A stretch of DNA of 64,000 nucleotides, from NCBI GenBank assembly GCA_034620365.1, contig JAQGEQ010000297.1, positions 62,001 through 126,000 of the forward strand, written 5' to 3'. Positions 36,020-49,004 of this stretch are shown in pieces. The first letter of the stretch is position 1. Every line of letters starts with the position of its first letter. The DNA is from Pegea sp. RAD2-039 (Eukaryota; Chordata; Thaliacea; Salpida; Salpidae). The notes beneath the pieces are model-generated. The model made no database searches and was not told where the DNA came from. It saw only the letters and a program-made list of their open reading frames with translations. The translations under genes were made by a program, and so were the position numbers.

Positions 36020-37828
36020 AACTTAATCTTTTTTTAAAAAAAAAGAAATCTCCCTTTCTCGATCTGTAGCTATCATTTATCATTATTAATTGTCGCGGAA
36101 GCTTCCTGTTAAACTCTTATTGTTTGAACAAAAGGTATATTATTCAATTAATCAAACAAACTATTTATGATTCATAGTGTAATACCTTTTAAATGGTTGA
36201 TTCATTTGGGAAAATAATGATTCATTTAGTATGACTGATAAAACGTAACTAATTATGATAAAAATGTAAAAAAAATTGATATGAAGAGATTGTATGTCAA
36301 AAATGACTCTGTGTTGTTAAGTATTTTATTCTTTTAATCAATGACGCATAGAAATAGGAAGTCATAAAAGTTTAAAAATTACAAGTATTTTCTCAAAAAA
36401 CTTTGTAACATATTTTAAACTCTTAATGTATCTTTTAATTATATCTATAAAATAAACATAATTTAAGTTAAAGAATTGTAGAGGATTTGATTCAATTTAA
36501 AAAGGATAATAATTCAGATTACTTTTATCTTCAGTATTTTTATTTTTGAAATGTTATACTGTTTGTGGGAACCTAGAAATTGATCGAAATGAATAGAACA
36601 TGATAAAAATAGTGTTTCCGTGTATGAATGTATTGTTAACTTGTGAGTAAGCTAATAAAGAAGATGAAAATTTGTTTGATGAACTTATTTCAGTTTTATC
36701 TAATCTTCATCTACGTTTGCATTGTCCAAGTTAGTTTATAAAGCAAAATCCACCTTATTTTGAACATAATGATATTCAAATAAAATCAGTCTTGCAGAAA
36801 ATTGCAATAATATAATTATATGTATATCATATTATCATACATTCATAAGTATTTATATTATTCCTGTAAGAGCAATAGTTTCTAATGTTCATGTAAAAAA
36901 TAATACTGGAGAGTAATTTTTTATCTTGTAATCTGAGAATTAGGAACTTTGATATTCTTATTTTGCTTGGTAAATGTTTAAAAAGTATTATTTATGGGTA
37001 TTCTTTTGACGTAGTAGACATTATTATCCTAAATATCAGATTGTATGTGATTAGTTTTTTTTCAACTTTTGAACTGAAAAAAGTTATTTAGTCTTTAATG
37101 TTAAAGGTAGTTAAAAGTTTATTCAGTAAACTATTCAAAAGTAATAAAGTAATGTTAACTTTGTTCTAAACAATATCTTTTAACCGATATAGGTGTGTAT
37201 AATGACTACTTTATATCATTTTCGCTGATAATAAACACTTAAGTTTGTCAATCATTTGTAAACTTTCGATCTTATTCGTTACTACAGTGATAAATTTACA
37301 AAAGACAAAAAAGATTATTAAAATGAATTACATAAAAAAGTTTTACATAAAAAATTAAAGTTTTTCTACAAGTATATTGCTGTTAAATCAAGAATTTACT
37401 AGTTTAAAATAGTTTTCAGTTACATACATTTGTTGTCAACCATACACCAAATTTTTATATTTTTAATTGAAAGTGTAATCACAAAAAGCTAGTTCTAAAA
37501 GATATATTACGATCATTCTAAAAGGAACTTCTTATCTGCAGAATATTTCAATTATCCTAATGATGGAATACATACTTAAAAACAATTATGTATAGGTCTT
37601 AATGATCTAGCTTATGATTGCAACAGTGCTTTTTATAATAAATAATTCAACTTCGCTAAAAAAAAGTTATTAAAATTAATTTTTGAGGATATATAATGTT
37701 TAGTGATTTTCTAACCAAGAGAAGAACAAATTCTTGTAAAGTATCAAAATTTTATAAAACTGTTATTCCTTAGTGGTTCCCTTTTTTAAAGATTGTTAAA
37801 CATTGATTATTCATCTTACAACAGGATG
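36020..37828. other. Divergent intergenic region D2/A3
   Basis: Near copy of 24470-26276 with scattered substitutions. No exon seen. Confidence 0.55.
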
Positions 37829-37908
37829 TGACGTCTTTAGTTGGTTTAAAACAAATTAGCACGAATCATAGTCTTTTTTCTTTTTTTTCTACCAGTTTAC
37901 TATTTAAG
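37829..37908 (+). promoter_or_regulatory. Promoter of A3
   Basis: TGACGTCT at 37829-37836 and TATTTAAG at 37901-37908. Confidence 0.65.
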
Positions 37909-37991
37909 CAAATTCTCTACTAAGGAAGTTACATTCTTAAAAGATTTTACAATTTAAGATTTAGTAAAAGTTTAAAACCATTAACTTCGTC

Positions 37992-38225
37992 ATGAGTTGG
38001 GCTATTCTCCCGTCACCACAACAATTACAACTAGAAGAACAAGCAAGACAACGACGTTTGTTACAAGAAGCAAGAGATCGACAACAAGAAGAATATCGCC
38101 GACAAGCAGATGAAGCGCTTTTCCAACGACAGGAGGCTGAGAAACGTCGTCAAGAAGAACAAAAACGTCAACAGGAAGAAAGAGATAGAAATGGTGGAAA
38201 CAACGGAAATAATGGAAATAAGTAA
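37992..38225 (+). CDS. A3: Q-family protein, subfamily A
   Basis: 77 residues, identical to A1 and A2 by eye. Its post-TATA sequence (aattctctac) agrees with A1, while the 3' flank (agactggtttata, aactaaacattgg) agrees better with A2. That mixture is expected if units exchange sequence. AATAAA at about 38440 is the probable poly(A) signal. Confidence 0.75.
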   Translation: MSWAILPSPQQLQLEEQARQRRLLQEARDRQQEEYRRQADEALFQRQEAEKRRQEEQKRQQEERDRNGGNNGNNGNK

Positions 38226-41033
38226 TCAGTTCCAATCTGGCAACATTTTCAAATATTATTTGATAACAGCAGACTGGTTTATAATTTTAGTGCTTTTAAG
38301 GTTTATATTCAAAGCCAACTAAACATTGGTTTCATAGAACCATAAAACACTTTAGTTTTTTTTTACCATAAAGTTTTGCTTTATCTTTGTTATTTGCATT
38401 TTTGTTGTCAATGTTTGTTGTTTCTGTATTTCACCTTGAAATAAAAAAGATATTTTAAACTGCGTATTATTTTCTTAGTAATGTTTCAAACAGATGTTGT
38501 TGGTTATAATTAATAATTGTATTAACATTTGAATATATTTATATTTCATTGTTTTTTTTTAAAGATTTTAGACAAATGATTAAAGTTTATATTAATGTAA
38601 ATTGATGGAGACTATTAACTAAGGATAGATTTGTATTCAGCTGGCAACATACATTTATGCCTTAAATTATCTCTTGAAGTCTCTGTTAATTTTTTTTTTC
38701 TGACAAACAATGTTTTTATGCTTTTACTTTCAGGAAATTTATCAATTTAGATGGATTAATCTTACTAGAGATGCAACTCTTAAATGTTACTTTCTTGATT
38801 ATGGTTTCTTTTCCACTAAAATATTTGGCATTTTACACGTCTGGGATATCTTTATCTTTAGTCAACTATGTTTTATACAATGTGTAGATTTTATTTTCAA
38901 AATAATGAGTTAAACCAGTTTATTAACTTTGTCATTATCTTGGGAAATGATTAATATAGAATGAGTTTGTTGTAAAGATTTAAGTCTAAGAAAATTAAGG
39001 GACTGATAAAGTTTTTATTGTTTTTAGATATTTAATGCTAGTCACATAAAATATACAATATTAGTATTTATTTATATAATAAAGTATTTTTGAGGGATGT
39101 TACCTAAACAGAGCACCTTCTATGGCACTTTATATAGAAACTTAACTGTTTTTGACGAAAAAAAAATCTTTCTTGCTCGATGTGTAACTATTATTCGTCA
39201 CTATTAAATTTTGCTGAAACTTCCAGTTATATTCTTCTTATTTGAACAAAACATAAATCATTCAACAATTTATGCAAAGTGTTTATTAATCATATTATAA
39301 CACTTTCCAAACGGTTGATTCATTTTGGAAAGTTATAGTTCATTTGGTATGAATTGAGAAACTTAACTAATTATGATAAAGATTAAAAGAAAATTAGATA
39401 TGAACAGATCGTATCTCGAAAATGACTTGCAGTGGTTAAGTAGTTTTTTTATTTGAATCAATAAACGGTAGAAAAAGAAACCTAACTAAATTTAAATCTC
39501 TTAAGTATATTTCAGAATAAATTGGTTAACATCTTAGAATCACTTGAAATATTTTTTTTAATATTCCTTAACTAAACATAATTTAATTTAAGGAGTTGTA
39601 GAAGAATTCATTTGTATAAACACCCTTAATTCAAAATTTAACTTGAATTAAAAAAAATTTGATCTGAAGAGTTTGTATCTCAAAAATGACTCTCTGCTGT
39701 TTAGTATTAAATTTTTTTCATAAATGAAGCATAGTTATAGGAAGTCATAAAATTTTAAAAATTTCAATTATTTTCAAAGAAAGTTTTCAACATTTTTCTA
39801 ACTGTTAATATATTTTTTAATCATATCTCGAAACTAAACATAATTTAAGTTAAAGAATCGTAGAGGATTTCACTTACTTGAAAAGGGGTAATTAATCAGA
39901 TTATAATAGTCTTTAATATATTTATTTTTGAAATGTTAAACTGTTTGTGGGATCATAGAAATTGATCCAAAGGAATAGAACATAATAAAAATGGTGTTTC
40001 GTGCATGAATGTATTGTTAACTTGTGAGTAAGCTAATAAATAAGATGAAAATTTGTTTGTTGAACATATAATCTTCATCTACGTTTGCATAGTCCAACTA
40101 CGTTCTTAAAGCAAAATCCACCATATTTACAATTTTACAATTTTCAAATGCAAACAGTCTTACAAAAAATTGCAATAATGTAATTATATGCATATCACAA
40201 AATCATAATTTCATAAGTATATATATTATTTCTGTATTAGCACTAATTTCTTATGTTCATGTAAAAAAAAATTATATTCGACGGTAGTTTTTATCTTGTA
40301 GTCTGAAGATTAGGAACTTTTATGTTCTTAGTTTGCTTGGTAAATGTTTAATTAGTATTATGTATGGATTTTCTTTTGACGTAGTAAACATTATTATCTT
40401 AAAGATCAGATTGTATGCGAAAAGTCGTTTCAACTTTTGAACTCACTGAAGTAATTTAGCGATAATTGTTAAAGGTAGTTAAAAGTTTAGAAAGTCAACC
40501 ATTCAAAAGTAAGAGACTAATGTTAATTATAGTTTAAATTAAAAGTAAAAGTGTTCTTTACAAAATTAAAATTTTTACTCTTGATATTATTGCTGTAACA
40601 TCGAAAAATTACCAGTTTAAAATAGTTTCTAGTTACATACTTTCGTTGTAAACCATATAAAAAATTTTGCCAGTTTTAATTAAAAACTTAATCACTAACG
40701 GGATAGTTCTAAAAGATATACAATAATCATCATAAAACAATGTTTCAATAGCAGAAAATGTCAATTATCCAAATAATAGAATAATGACTTAACAACAATT
40801 ATGTGTCTTAGTGATCTAGCTTATGATTGCAACAATGCTTTTTACAATAAATAATTCCAGTTTGTTAAAAAAATTTCTTAAAATAAAGTTTATTGATAGT
40901 CTCTGGTGAATTTCTAAACAAGAGATGAACAATTAGTAAAAAATACTATAATATTGTAAGATAGTTATTCATTAGTTGTTTCTTTTTTCTAAAAGGATTG
41001 GTAATCATTGATTGGTGATCTTAGAACAGGATG
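38226..41033. other. A3-B2 spacer with two D 5' flanks and no D
   Basis: Collinear with the A2-B1 spacer, including the tgcctaaacagagcacc piece (about 39098) and the double D 5' flank (39129-39640 and from about 39660). The loss of D therefore predates duplication of the A-B block. Confidence 0.6.
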
Positions 41034-41106
41034 TGACGTCATTAGTTGGTTTAAAACAGATTAACACGAAACTTAGTCCTTTTTTTCTACCAGTTTACTA
41101 TTTAAG
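41034..41106 (+). promoter_or_regulatory. Promoter of B2
   Basis: A perfect CRE octamer TGACGTCA at 41034-41041 and TATTTAAG at 41099-41106. Confidence 0.68.
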
Positions 41107-41189
41107 CAGAGTTTCTACAAAGAAAGTTAGATTCCTCAAATATTTTGCAACTTCAGATTTTGTATAGCTGAAAAAGAACTAACTTCGCT

Positions 41190-41630
41190 ATGAGTTGGGC
41201 TATCCTCCAATCACCAATGCAATTGCAACTAGAAGAGCAAGCAAGACAACGGTATTTGTTCCCACAAGCAAGCGATCGAGAACAAGAAGAATCGCTTTTT
41301 CAACGACAGGAAGCAGAGAGACGTCGTGAAGTAGAACAAAGACAACTACAAGAAGATATACGACGACGAGAAGAGAGACGTCGAATAGAAGAAAATCGTC
41401 AACGACAACAAAGACGTGAACAAGAAGAAAGACGTAGACGAGAAGAAAGACGTGAACGGGAAGAAAGACGTCAACGAGATAAAAGACTTCAAGATGCAGA
41501 AAGAGCACGGCACGAAAGAAATTTACGAGAACTAGAAGAAAGGCGTCGACAAGAAGAAAGACGTCGACGAGAAGAAAGAGATAGAAATGGTGGAAACAAT
41601 GGAAATAATGGAAATAATGGAAAGAAGTAA
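41190..41630 (+). CDS. B2: long Q-family protein, subfamily B
   Basis: 146 residues. It equals B1 except for loss of one six-residue Arg/Glu unit (18 bp) in the helix and a few substitutions (Ser for Arg in QASDRE, Asn for Ser in EENRQR). The in-frame 18-bp length change is good evidence that the frame is under selection. Poly(A) signal AATAAA at about 41944. Confidence 0.75.
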   Translation: MSWAILQSPMQLQLEEQARQRYLFPQASDREQEESLFQRQEAERRREVEQRQLQEDIRRREERRRIEENRQRQQRREQEERRRREERREREERRQRDKRLQDAERARHERNLRELEERRRQEERRRREERDRNGGNNGNNGNNGKK

Positions 41631-43129
41631 TCAGTTCTATTCTGGCAACATTCTCAATTAATATTTGATAACGGCAGACTGCTCTAAAATTCTAGTGCTT
41701 TTAAGTTTTATAATCAAAGCCAAATAAAAATTGGATTTTCAGAACAATATAACAATTTGCATTTATTTACAATTAAAGTTTTGCTTTATCTTTGTCGATC
41801 GTTTCAAATATTAATTTAAGTTGAAAATAATCTTTCGAGCAATTTAATTTCTTAATGTGACTGTAATAATGATACAAATTAGACGTTTTTAGTTGTTTGC
41901 CAATTTGTTGTCAAAGCTTATTGCTTCTGTATATCACCATGAAAATAAAACAAAATTATTCTAAACTGTATTTTAATTTCTTAGTAATGTTTCAATCACT
42001 TTTTTTCTGTATCTATTAATTTGATTACAATAGGAATAATTTTATATATTATATGTTTTTTTCAAGATTTCAGAGAAATAATTAAAGTTTAATATAATGT
42101 AAATTAATGTAAATTGAAGGAGACTATTAACTAAAGATAAATGTGTATTCAGCTAGCAACATACTTTCATTCTTTTTATTATTACTTGAAGTTTCTTCTG
42201 AATCTTTTTCTGATAAACAATCATTTTATGCTTTTACTTTCAGGAAATGTATAAATTTTGTTGAATTAATGTTATTAAGGAAGCAACTCGTAAATGTCAG
42301 TTTCTTGATTAAGGTTTTCTTTTCATTTAAATATTTAGCATTATACAGGTCTGCGATACCTATAGTCAACTATACCTTAAACAATGTGTAGGTTTTTTTT
42401 ATCAAAGTAATAAGTTACAGCAGTTTATTAACTTTGTCAATTGCTTAAGAAATGATTCATATAGAATGAGTTTTGTTGAAAAGATTTAAGTCTAACAACA
42501 TTGAGGCACTGGTAAATTTTCATTGTTTATAGATATTTAAGGCTGTTCAAACAAGATATACAATATTAGTATTTATTTATATATTACACTATATGCAACG
42601 GTGATATTTAAAATGAGCACCTTATAAAGCACTTCATATAGAAAATTATCTGTATTTGACAAAAAAGAAATCTTTCTCACTTGGTGTGTAACTACTATAC
42701 ATCACTATTAATTTATGCTTAAGCTTCTAGTTAAACTATTCTCATTTGAACAAAACGTCAATGATTCATCAACTTATTCTAAGTGTCTATGAATCATAGT
42801 AAAACACATTCCACATGGTTGATTCAATTGGAAAAATAATGATTCTTATCTTATGACTTGTTAAACTTGTTAAAATAATTACCATAATTTTTTTTTAAAT
42901 AGATATTAAGAGATTGTATCTCAAAAATGACTCTTAGTTATTAAGTAGTTTCTTTTATTTTAATTAAATAAGTGTAGAAAAAAAAACTATCAAAATTTAA
43001 ACCTTTCAAGAATGTTTAAAAACAAATTGATTTACAGTTTTCAATCATTTATTATATTTTTTAATAATATCCCTCAACTAAACATAATTTAAATTATGGA
43101 GTCGTAGAAGAATTCATTTACTATAAACA
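41631..43129. other. B2 3' flank and D 5' flank relic
   Basis: Collinear with 30120-31617 behind B1. No gene seen. Confidence 0.55.
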
Positions 43130-43925
43130 GCCTTACTAATCGGTTTATTGTTTATCTAAAATATTTATTAGATTTTGAATGTTTACGTGTCGCCGAGTCT
43201 CTCTGCAAGAAGCTGCACCATGCAAGCAGTTTTATTGGAATCAGAATCATTGACCACCGAGGCCCATGTAACAAGTATTTTTGTAGAAGCACCCAGTTTA
43301 TCGATTGATTCAGACTAACCAGAAAAATTTTGTTTATCTTGGAAACAATGTTCATATTTCAGATTTAAATTTGGCCAACTCAGCGATTATAGATTTGCTT
43401 ATGTCAGACAATAGGTTGGATTCAAAATTGGAGTAAGTGGATTTTCTGTCCATGGTTCTACATTAAATGAAGTACACTTAAATCCTAATTATTTCATCTG
43501 GAGGTTTTCATATAATTCATAAATCTTTGTTGCTGACATCACTACAGGTGAGATCAAACCAGAGGATGCGTTTAATAAAATCTTTTGCCGGATCTTCACC
43601 AGAGAAACTTTTATTGCAAGATTGGTAATTGCCATTACAAGCTTGTTTAGATAAAATTGGTTTGTCATTATGATGATGATATGACATCCATGCACTAACA
43701 TTGATATCGAGATTTCGACGTACGTAAAATTTGAAAATATTGATGAAAATGTATAGATAGTTAGAATCAATGGTCTTAATAACAAAGTAGACGAGATTGA
43801 TTATTTTTCCAAAGATTTTGAAAGTTTGATTCTGCTATTTAAAGTCAGATGACAGAGTAATGCCGAGGTGTAGGGCCTAAGATATTTATTGAATAATAAA
43901 TCCATTTAAGGAGTATTGCTTAAAG
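43130..43925 (-). mobile_element. P3: LINE-like retroelement fragment
   Basis: Close copy of P1. On the minus strand HLGITLSSDFK, FKFYVRRNLDINVSAWM and TWASVVNDSDSNKT can be read, interrupted by stops. Unlike P1 it continues normally (gagtattgcttaaagg) into the D3 3' flank, so it shows the arrangement before the P1/C1 deletion. Confidence 0.6.
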
Positions 43926-44535
43926 GAATTTGCACCTGGTTCACGGGAAAAATTTATAAGATCAGACTTTTTCTTATATAATTCAAATTAAATTATATTA
44001 ACTAGATTTTAGACAACTCTGATATATTACGTTAATAAACAAAACATTTAACTTTTTGTTAGCTAAACGTTTTACACTATTAAAACATTATTTTAAAATT
44101 ATTATGATTTCTAAAAGTTTTTGTTGAAAACAATTGTTAAACTAGTTTAATTACAATGAAAGTTTATTGCTAACACATCAAATCTGTGAAAAATTCACAT
44201 GAAATGTAATCGTATTTCTTTAAGTTAAAGTTTTATATTAAGAATACTAAAATATAAAACTTTTGATTTAATGACTCAATCTGCACATATGTAGAATATA
44301 TTGCCAGCATTTTATATGATATTTTCTACGTTGTTTTTATTATTTTTATAAAAAAGGATTGATTTATAACTGTTCAATTACATTTTATCTGCTTTTTGTT
44401 TCTAGATAAATATAAGTTTTTACTTTATGTTGTGTTTAAAATTTTCAAATATGATCTATCTTATACTTAAGCTGAAACAGGATTCTAATTTGAAAAAACA
44501 AGTTTTAGTTATTCTTCTAATTGGATGCAATGGAG
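43926..44535. other. Shortened D3 3' flank
   Basis: About 300 bases shorter than the flanks of D1 or D2. The part containing the cgttgcagttatc stretch is absent, and the sequence passes directly from caagttttagt to ttattcttctaattgg. Confidence 0.5.
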
Positions 44536-45091
44536 TTAGAAATTTTGTCCATTTTTAAGATTTCTGGGGTTAAAGAAGTCGTTGATTTGTCTTTCTTTAT
44601 ACCAGTCGTCGGTTGATTTAGTAGCTTTTCTAATTGCACCTGCTTCTGATTCGATTACAACTTTGTTTACGTTATTATCACGAAGAACTGACGCAATATC
44701 CTCTGGGTCATTCCCTTGTTTTGTGAAGATTTTAATGAGTTCCTTTAAAGCAATCAAATAGTTAAAAATTAAAACAAAAAATACAAGCTTACTTCTTTTG
44801 ACAAAACATCTCCAACATTGAAATCGTCGGGGGTATTGTTATTTGCAGCTTCTCCTCCACTAACTGGATAAGCCTAAAAGGTTTAAAATAAAGAGATTTG
44901 TTAATTGTTTAATGATAAAATTGAAAAAACTTCCACTATCTTTCTTTTAATAAATTTACAGAAATTATCTGAATCTAAATCAGTTGGTGTAATATAAAAA
45001 CGATTGTTGTTGTAGCATTAAATACCTGACAGATTGAAATACTCATAAACATAATCATCGCCAAAATAAAGATTTTCAACAACAGCTTCAT
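44536..45091 (-). CDS. D3: secreted protein (D family)
   Basis: Coding exons 45026-45091, 44793-44873 and 44536-44742, with the predicted precursor identical in residues to D1 and D2. Synonymous differences (gattacaac for gatgacaac on the plus strand) show it is not an exact recent copy. It is the D partner in front of the subfamily C gene C2, so D proteins are paired with different Q types without changing. Confidence 0.78.
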
Positions 45092-45249
45092 TATTATTTT
45101 TCTAAAATAAACACAATATTATTAAAACGAAGTATAAGAGACATCATAAAACTAACTAAATGCTTTTATCTAAAATAATCAAATTATGTTAAAACCACAA
45201 CTATTAGATTCATTCTAATTCAAACATAACTCAATTATTTGCAACTTAC

Positions 45250-45377
45250 GATTTCTAATTTCCAGGTAGAAAATAATCTTCACAATAAGTCCAAAGATTT
45301 TTGATATAGATTTCAAAAACACTCTAATAAATTCGTATAAGAACTGTACATTCTTCTTCTAGCTACTTCTTTATATA
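45250..45377 (-). promoter_or_regulatory. Core promoter and noncoding first exon of D3
   Basis: TATATAAAG on the minus strand at 45377-45369, exon end at 45250 before gtaagtt. Confidence 0.62.
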
Positions 45378-45379
45378 GA

Positions 45380-47019
45380 GATTTATCTCTTTTTGACAAA
45401 AAAAAGAAATCTCCCTTTCTCGATGTGTAGCTATCATTTATCATTATTAATTGTCGCGAGAGCTTCCTGTTAAACTCTTATTGTTTGAACAAAAGGTAAA
45501 TGATTCAATTAATCAAACAAACTATTTATGATTCATAGTCTAAGACATTATAAATGGTTGACTCATTTGGGAAAAAAATGATTCATTTGGTATAACCGGA
45601 AAGATTTAACTATTTATCACAAAGATTTAAAAAAAATTGATATAAAGAGATTATATTTTAATTATGATTTTCTGTTGTTAACTATTTTATTCTTTCAATA
45701 AGTGAAGCATAGATATAGGAAGTCATAAAAATTAGAAAATTCCTGTTAATTTTATAAGAAAGTTTTCAATTTTTTTCAAACACTTAATATGTTTCTTAAT
45801 TTTATCTCTAAACTAAACATAATTTAAGTTAAAGAATTGTAGAGGATTTCACTCACTTTAAAAAGCATAATAGATAATATTATATTTATCTTTAATATAT
45901 TAATTTTTGAAATGTTAAACTGTGTGTATGAATTGATCCAAATCATCAGGATATGATAAAAATAGTGTTTCCGTCTATGAATTAATTGTTTACTTGTGAG
46001 TATGCTATTAAAGAAGATGTAAATTTGTTTGTTAAACTTTTTCAGTTTTTTTTTTAATCTTCATCTACTTTTGCATAGTCCAACTTCGTTGTTAGTTAAA
46101 ATCCACCTTGTTTTTAGCCTAACAATTTTCAAATAAAATCATTCTTCCAAAAAAATCCAATAATACAATTAAATGTATATCATAATATCACATTTTCATA
46201 GCTATATGTACTATTCCTGTATTAGCACTAATTTCTTTTTTTCATAAAGAAAAAGATTTTGGACGGTAGTTATTTTTCTTGTAATTTGAATATTAGGGAC
46301 TTTTATGTGCTTATTTTGCTCGGTAAAACTTTAATTAGTTATATTTATGGATTTTCTTTTGACGTAGTAGACTTTATTATCATAATAATCAGATTGTATG
46401 TGATTAATTGTTTCAGCTTTTTAACTTAATGAAGTACTTTAATCACAACTTTTAAAGGTAGTTAATAGTTCATAAAGTGATTCATTCAAAATTGAGAAAA
46501 TAATGTTAATTATAGTTTCATTACAAGAAAAAGTTTTATGTACAAAATTAAATTTTTTTACTACTGCTATAGTTCCTATACAATCGAAAAATTATCAGTT
46601 TAAAATATATTTTAGTTACTAACATTCGTTGTTAACCATACACCAATTTTTTTTTTAATTTTGATAAAAAATTTAGTCACTAACTGTATAGTATTAAAAG
46701 ATATATTATAATCATCTAAAAACAATTTTTTTATGGGCATAAAATTTCAATTATCTTAATGATGGAATACAAACTTAACAACAATTATGTATAAGTCTTA
46801 GTGATCTAGCTTATATGCTTTTACAATAAATAATTCAAATTTGTTTAAAAAAAATTATCAAAATTAATTTTTAACCATTTAAAGTGTTAGGTGATTTTCT
46901 AACCAAGAGACGAATAACTAGTTTTAAAATACCAAAATTTTGTAAATCTGATGTTCTTCAGTTGTTCCTTTTTTCCGGAATGATTAGTAACCTTTCATTA
47001 TTCAACTTACAAAAGGATG
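45380..47019. other. Divergent intergenic region D3/C2
   Basis: Type C version of the divergent spacer, about 0.2 kb shorter than before A genes. The first 150 bases match the A type, then the two diverge. No exon seen. The open stretch at 46884-47141 starts with GTG and lies upstream of the TATA element. Confidence 0.55.
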
Positions 47020-47095
47020 TGACGTCATTAGTTTGTTTAAAACAAATTCACTTGAAACACAGTCTTCTTTTTTTTCTACTAATTTACTATTTAAG
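47020..47095 (+). promoter_or_regulatory. Promoter of C2
   Basis: A perfect CRE octamer TGACGTCA at 47020-47027 and TATTTAAG at 47088-47095. Confidence 0.68.
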
Positions 47096-47178
47096 CAGAG
47101 TTTCTAGAAAGAAAGTTACATTCCTCAAAGATTTCATAATTTAAAATTTAGTAAAAGTGTAAATTGATCATCTTTGTC

Positions 47179-47520
47179 ATGACTTGGCCGTTTCCCCCAT
47201 CACCAATGCAATTGCGACTAGAGGAACAAGCCAGACAACGACGTTTGTTACAAGAAGCAAGAGATCGACAACAAGAAGAATATCGTCGACAAGCAGATGA
47301 AGCGCTTTTCCAACGACAGGAAGCAGAGAGACGTCGTCAAGAAGAACAAAGCCGTCAACAGGAAGAAAGTCGTCGACAAGAAGAAAGTCGTCGACAAGAA
47401 GAAAGACGACGACAAGAAGAAAGACGACGACAAGAAGAAAGACGACGACAAGATGAAAGACGTCGAGAAGAAGGAGGAGATGGAAATGGTGGAAACAATG
47501 GAAATAATGGAAAAAACTAA
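47179..47520 (+). CDS. C2: Q-family protein, subfamily C
   Basis: 113 residues from the ATG at 47179. The codons just upstream are open but begin with TTG, so the ATG is preferred, and it matches the start of A and B. The N-terminus is MTWPFPPSPMQLRLEEQ. The helix contains the longest run of RRQEES/RRQEER hexapeptides in subfamily C, encoded by an 18-bp repeat (cgacaagaagaaagacga). The tail is GGDGNGGNNGNNGKN. No signal peptide or cysteine. AATAAA at 47834 is the poly(A) signal candidate. Confidence 0.75.
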   Translation: MTWPFPPSPMQLRLEEQARQRRLLQEARDRQQEEYRRQADEALFQRQEAERRRQEEQSRQQEESRRQEESRRQEERRRQEERRRQEERRRQDERRREEGGDGNGGNNGNNGKN

Positions 47521-49004
47521 TCAGTTTTATTCTGGCTACATTATCAACGAATATTTGATAACGGCAGACTGCTTTATATTTCTAGTGTTTTTAAGTTTTA
47601 TAGTCAATGCCAAATAAAAATTGGCTTTTTAGAACCATAAAATACTTTGGATTTATTTACCATAAAAGTCTTACTTTATATTTGTCGATTATTTCAAACA
47701 TTGATTGTAGGCTGAAAATAATCTTTCAGGCATTTGAATTTATTCAAGTAGTTCAACTGACAAATCTAGTTTGACTTTTTTAGTTGTTTACCAATTTGTT
47801 GTCAAAGTTTCTTGTTTCTGTATTCAGCGTTGGAAATAAAAATATATTTGAAACTGTATATTAATTTTCTAGTAATCTTTTAAACACTTGTTTTTACTTA
47901 TAACCAGTAATTTGATAAAAATATGAATATTTTAATCTTTTAGATGTTTTCTTTAGATTTCAGACAAATGATTAAAGATTATATTAATGTAAATTTATGG
48001 AGACTCTAGGTAAAAGATAGATTTGTATTCAACTGGCAACATACTTTTCTTTTTTTTATTAAATCTTAAAGATTTTTTTAATGTTTTTTCGATAAATTCT
48101 TTTTATGCTTTTACTTTCAGGAAATTTATCTATCTGGTTGAAATAATGTTAGTAAAGAACGATATTGTTAATGTTAGTTTCTTGATTACCTTTTTCTTTT
48201 TCATTCAAATATTCAGCATTATAAAGGTCTCAGATATTTGTAGTCAACTATAATTTAAACAATGTGTAAATTGTTTTTCAAAGTAATAAGTCACACCATT
48301 TTTATAACTTTGTCCATAACTGTAGAAATAATTCATATAGAATGAGTTTTGTTGAAAAGATTTAAGCCTAACAACGTTAACGGACTGATATAATTTTCAT
48401 GGTTTATAGATTTTTAAGGCTAGTCACACAAAATATACAATATTAGTTTTTATTTATATGTTACATATATGCAAGGAAAATACTTAAAATAAGCACCTTA
48501 TATAGCACTTTATAAAAAAATTTACTGTTTTTGCCAAAAAAATAAATCTTTCTCGCTCGGTGTGTAACTATCTTTCATCACTATTAATTTATGCTAAATC
48601 TTCCAGTTAAATTCTTCTTACTAGAAAAACGTAAATCATTCAACAATTTATGAAACGTGTTTATGAATCATAGTATTACACATTCCAAATGGTTGATTAA
48701 TATGAGAAACTTGTATTTCATTTGTTATGTCTAGAGAAACCTAACTAATTATGATGAAAATTTACAGAAAATTAGATATGAACACATCATATCTGAAAAA
48801 TGAGTCGCAGTTCTTAACTAATTTTTTTATATTTTAATCAATAAAATTGGTTATCAAAATTTAAAACGTTTAAGTATGTTTCAAAAAAATCGGTCAACAT
48901 TTTTCAATCAATTGTTATATTTTTTATATAGTATCCCTCAATTAAACATAATTTAAAATAAGAAGTCGTAGAAGAATTCATTTACGATAAAGAGCCTTAC
49001 TAAT
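47521..49004. other. C2 3' flank and D 5' flank relic
   Basis: Q 3' flank with the ctttcaggaaattt tract (about 48115), then a diverged D 5' flank (48500-48990). This is the stretch deleted behind C1. Confidence 0.55.
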
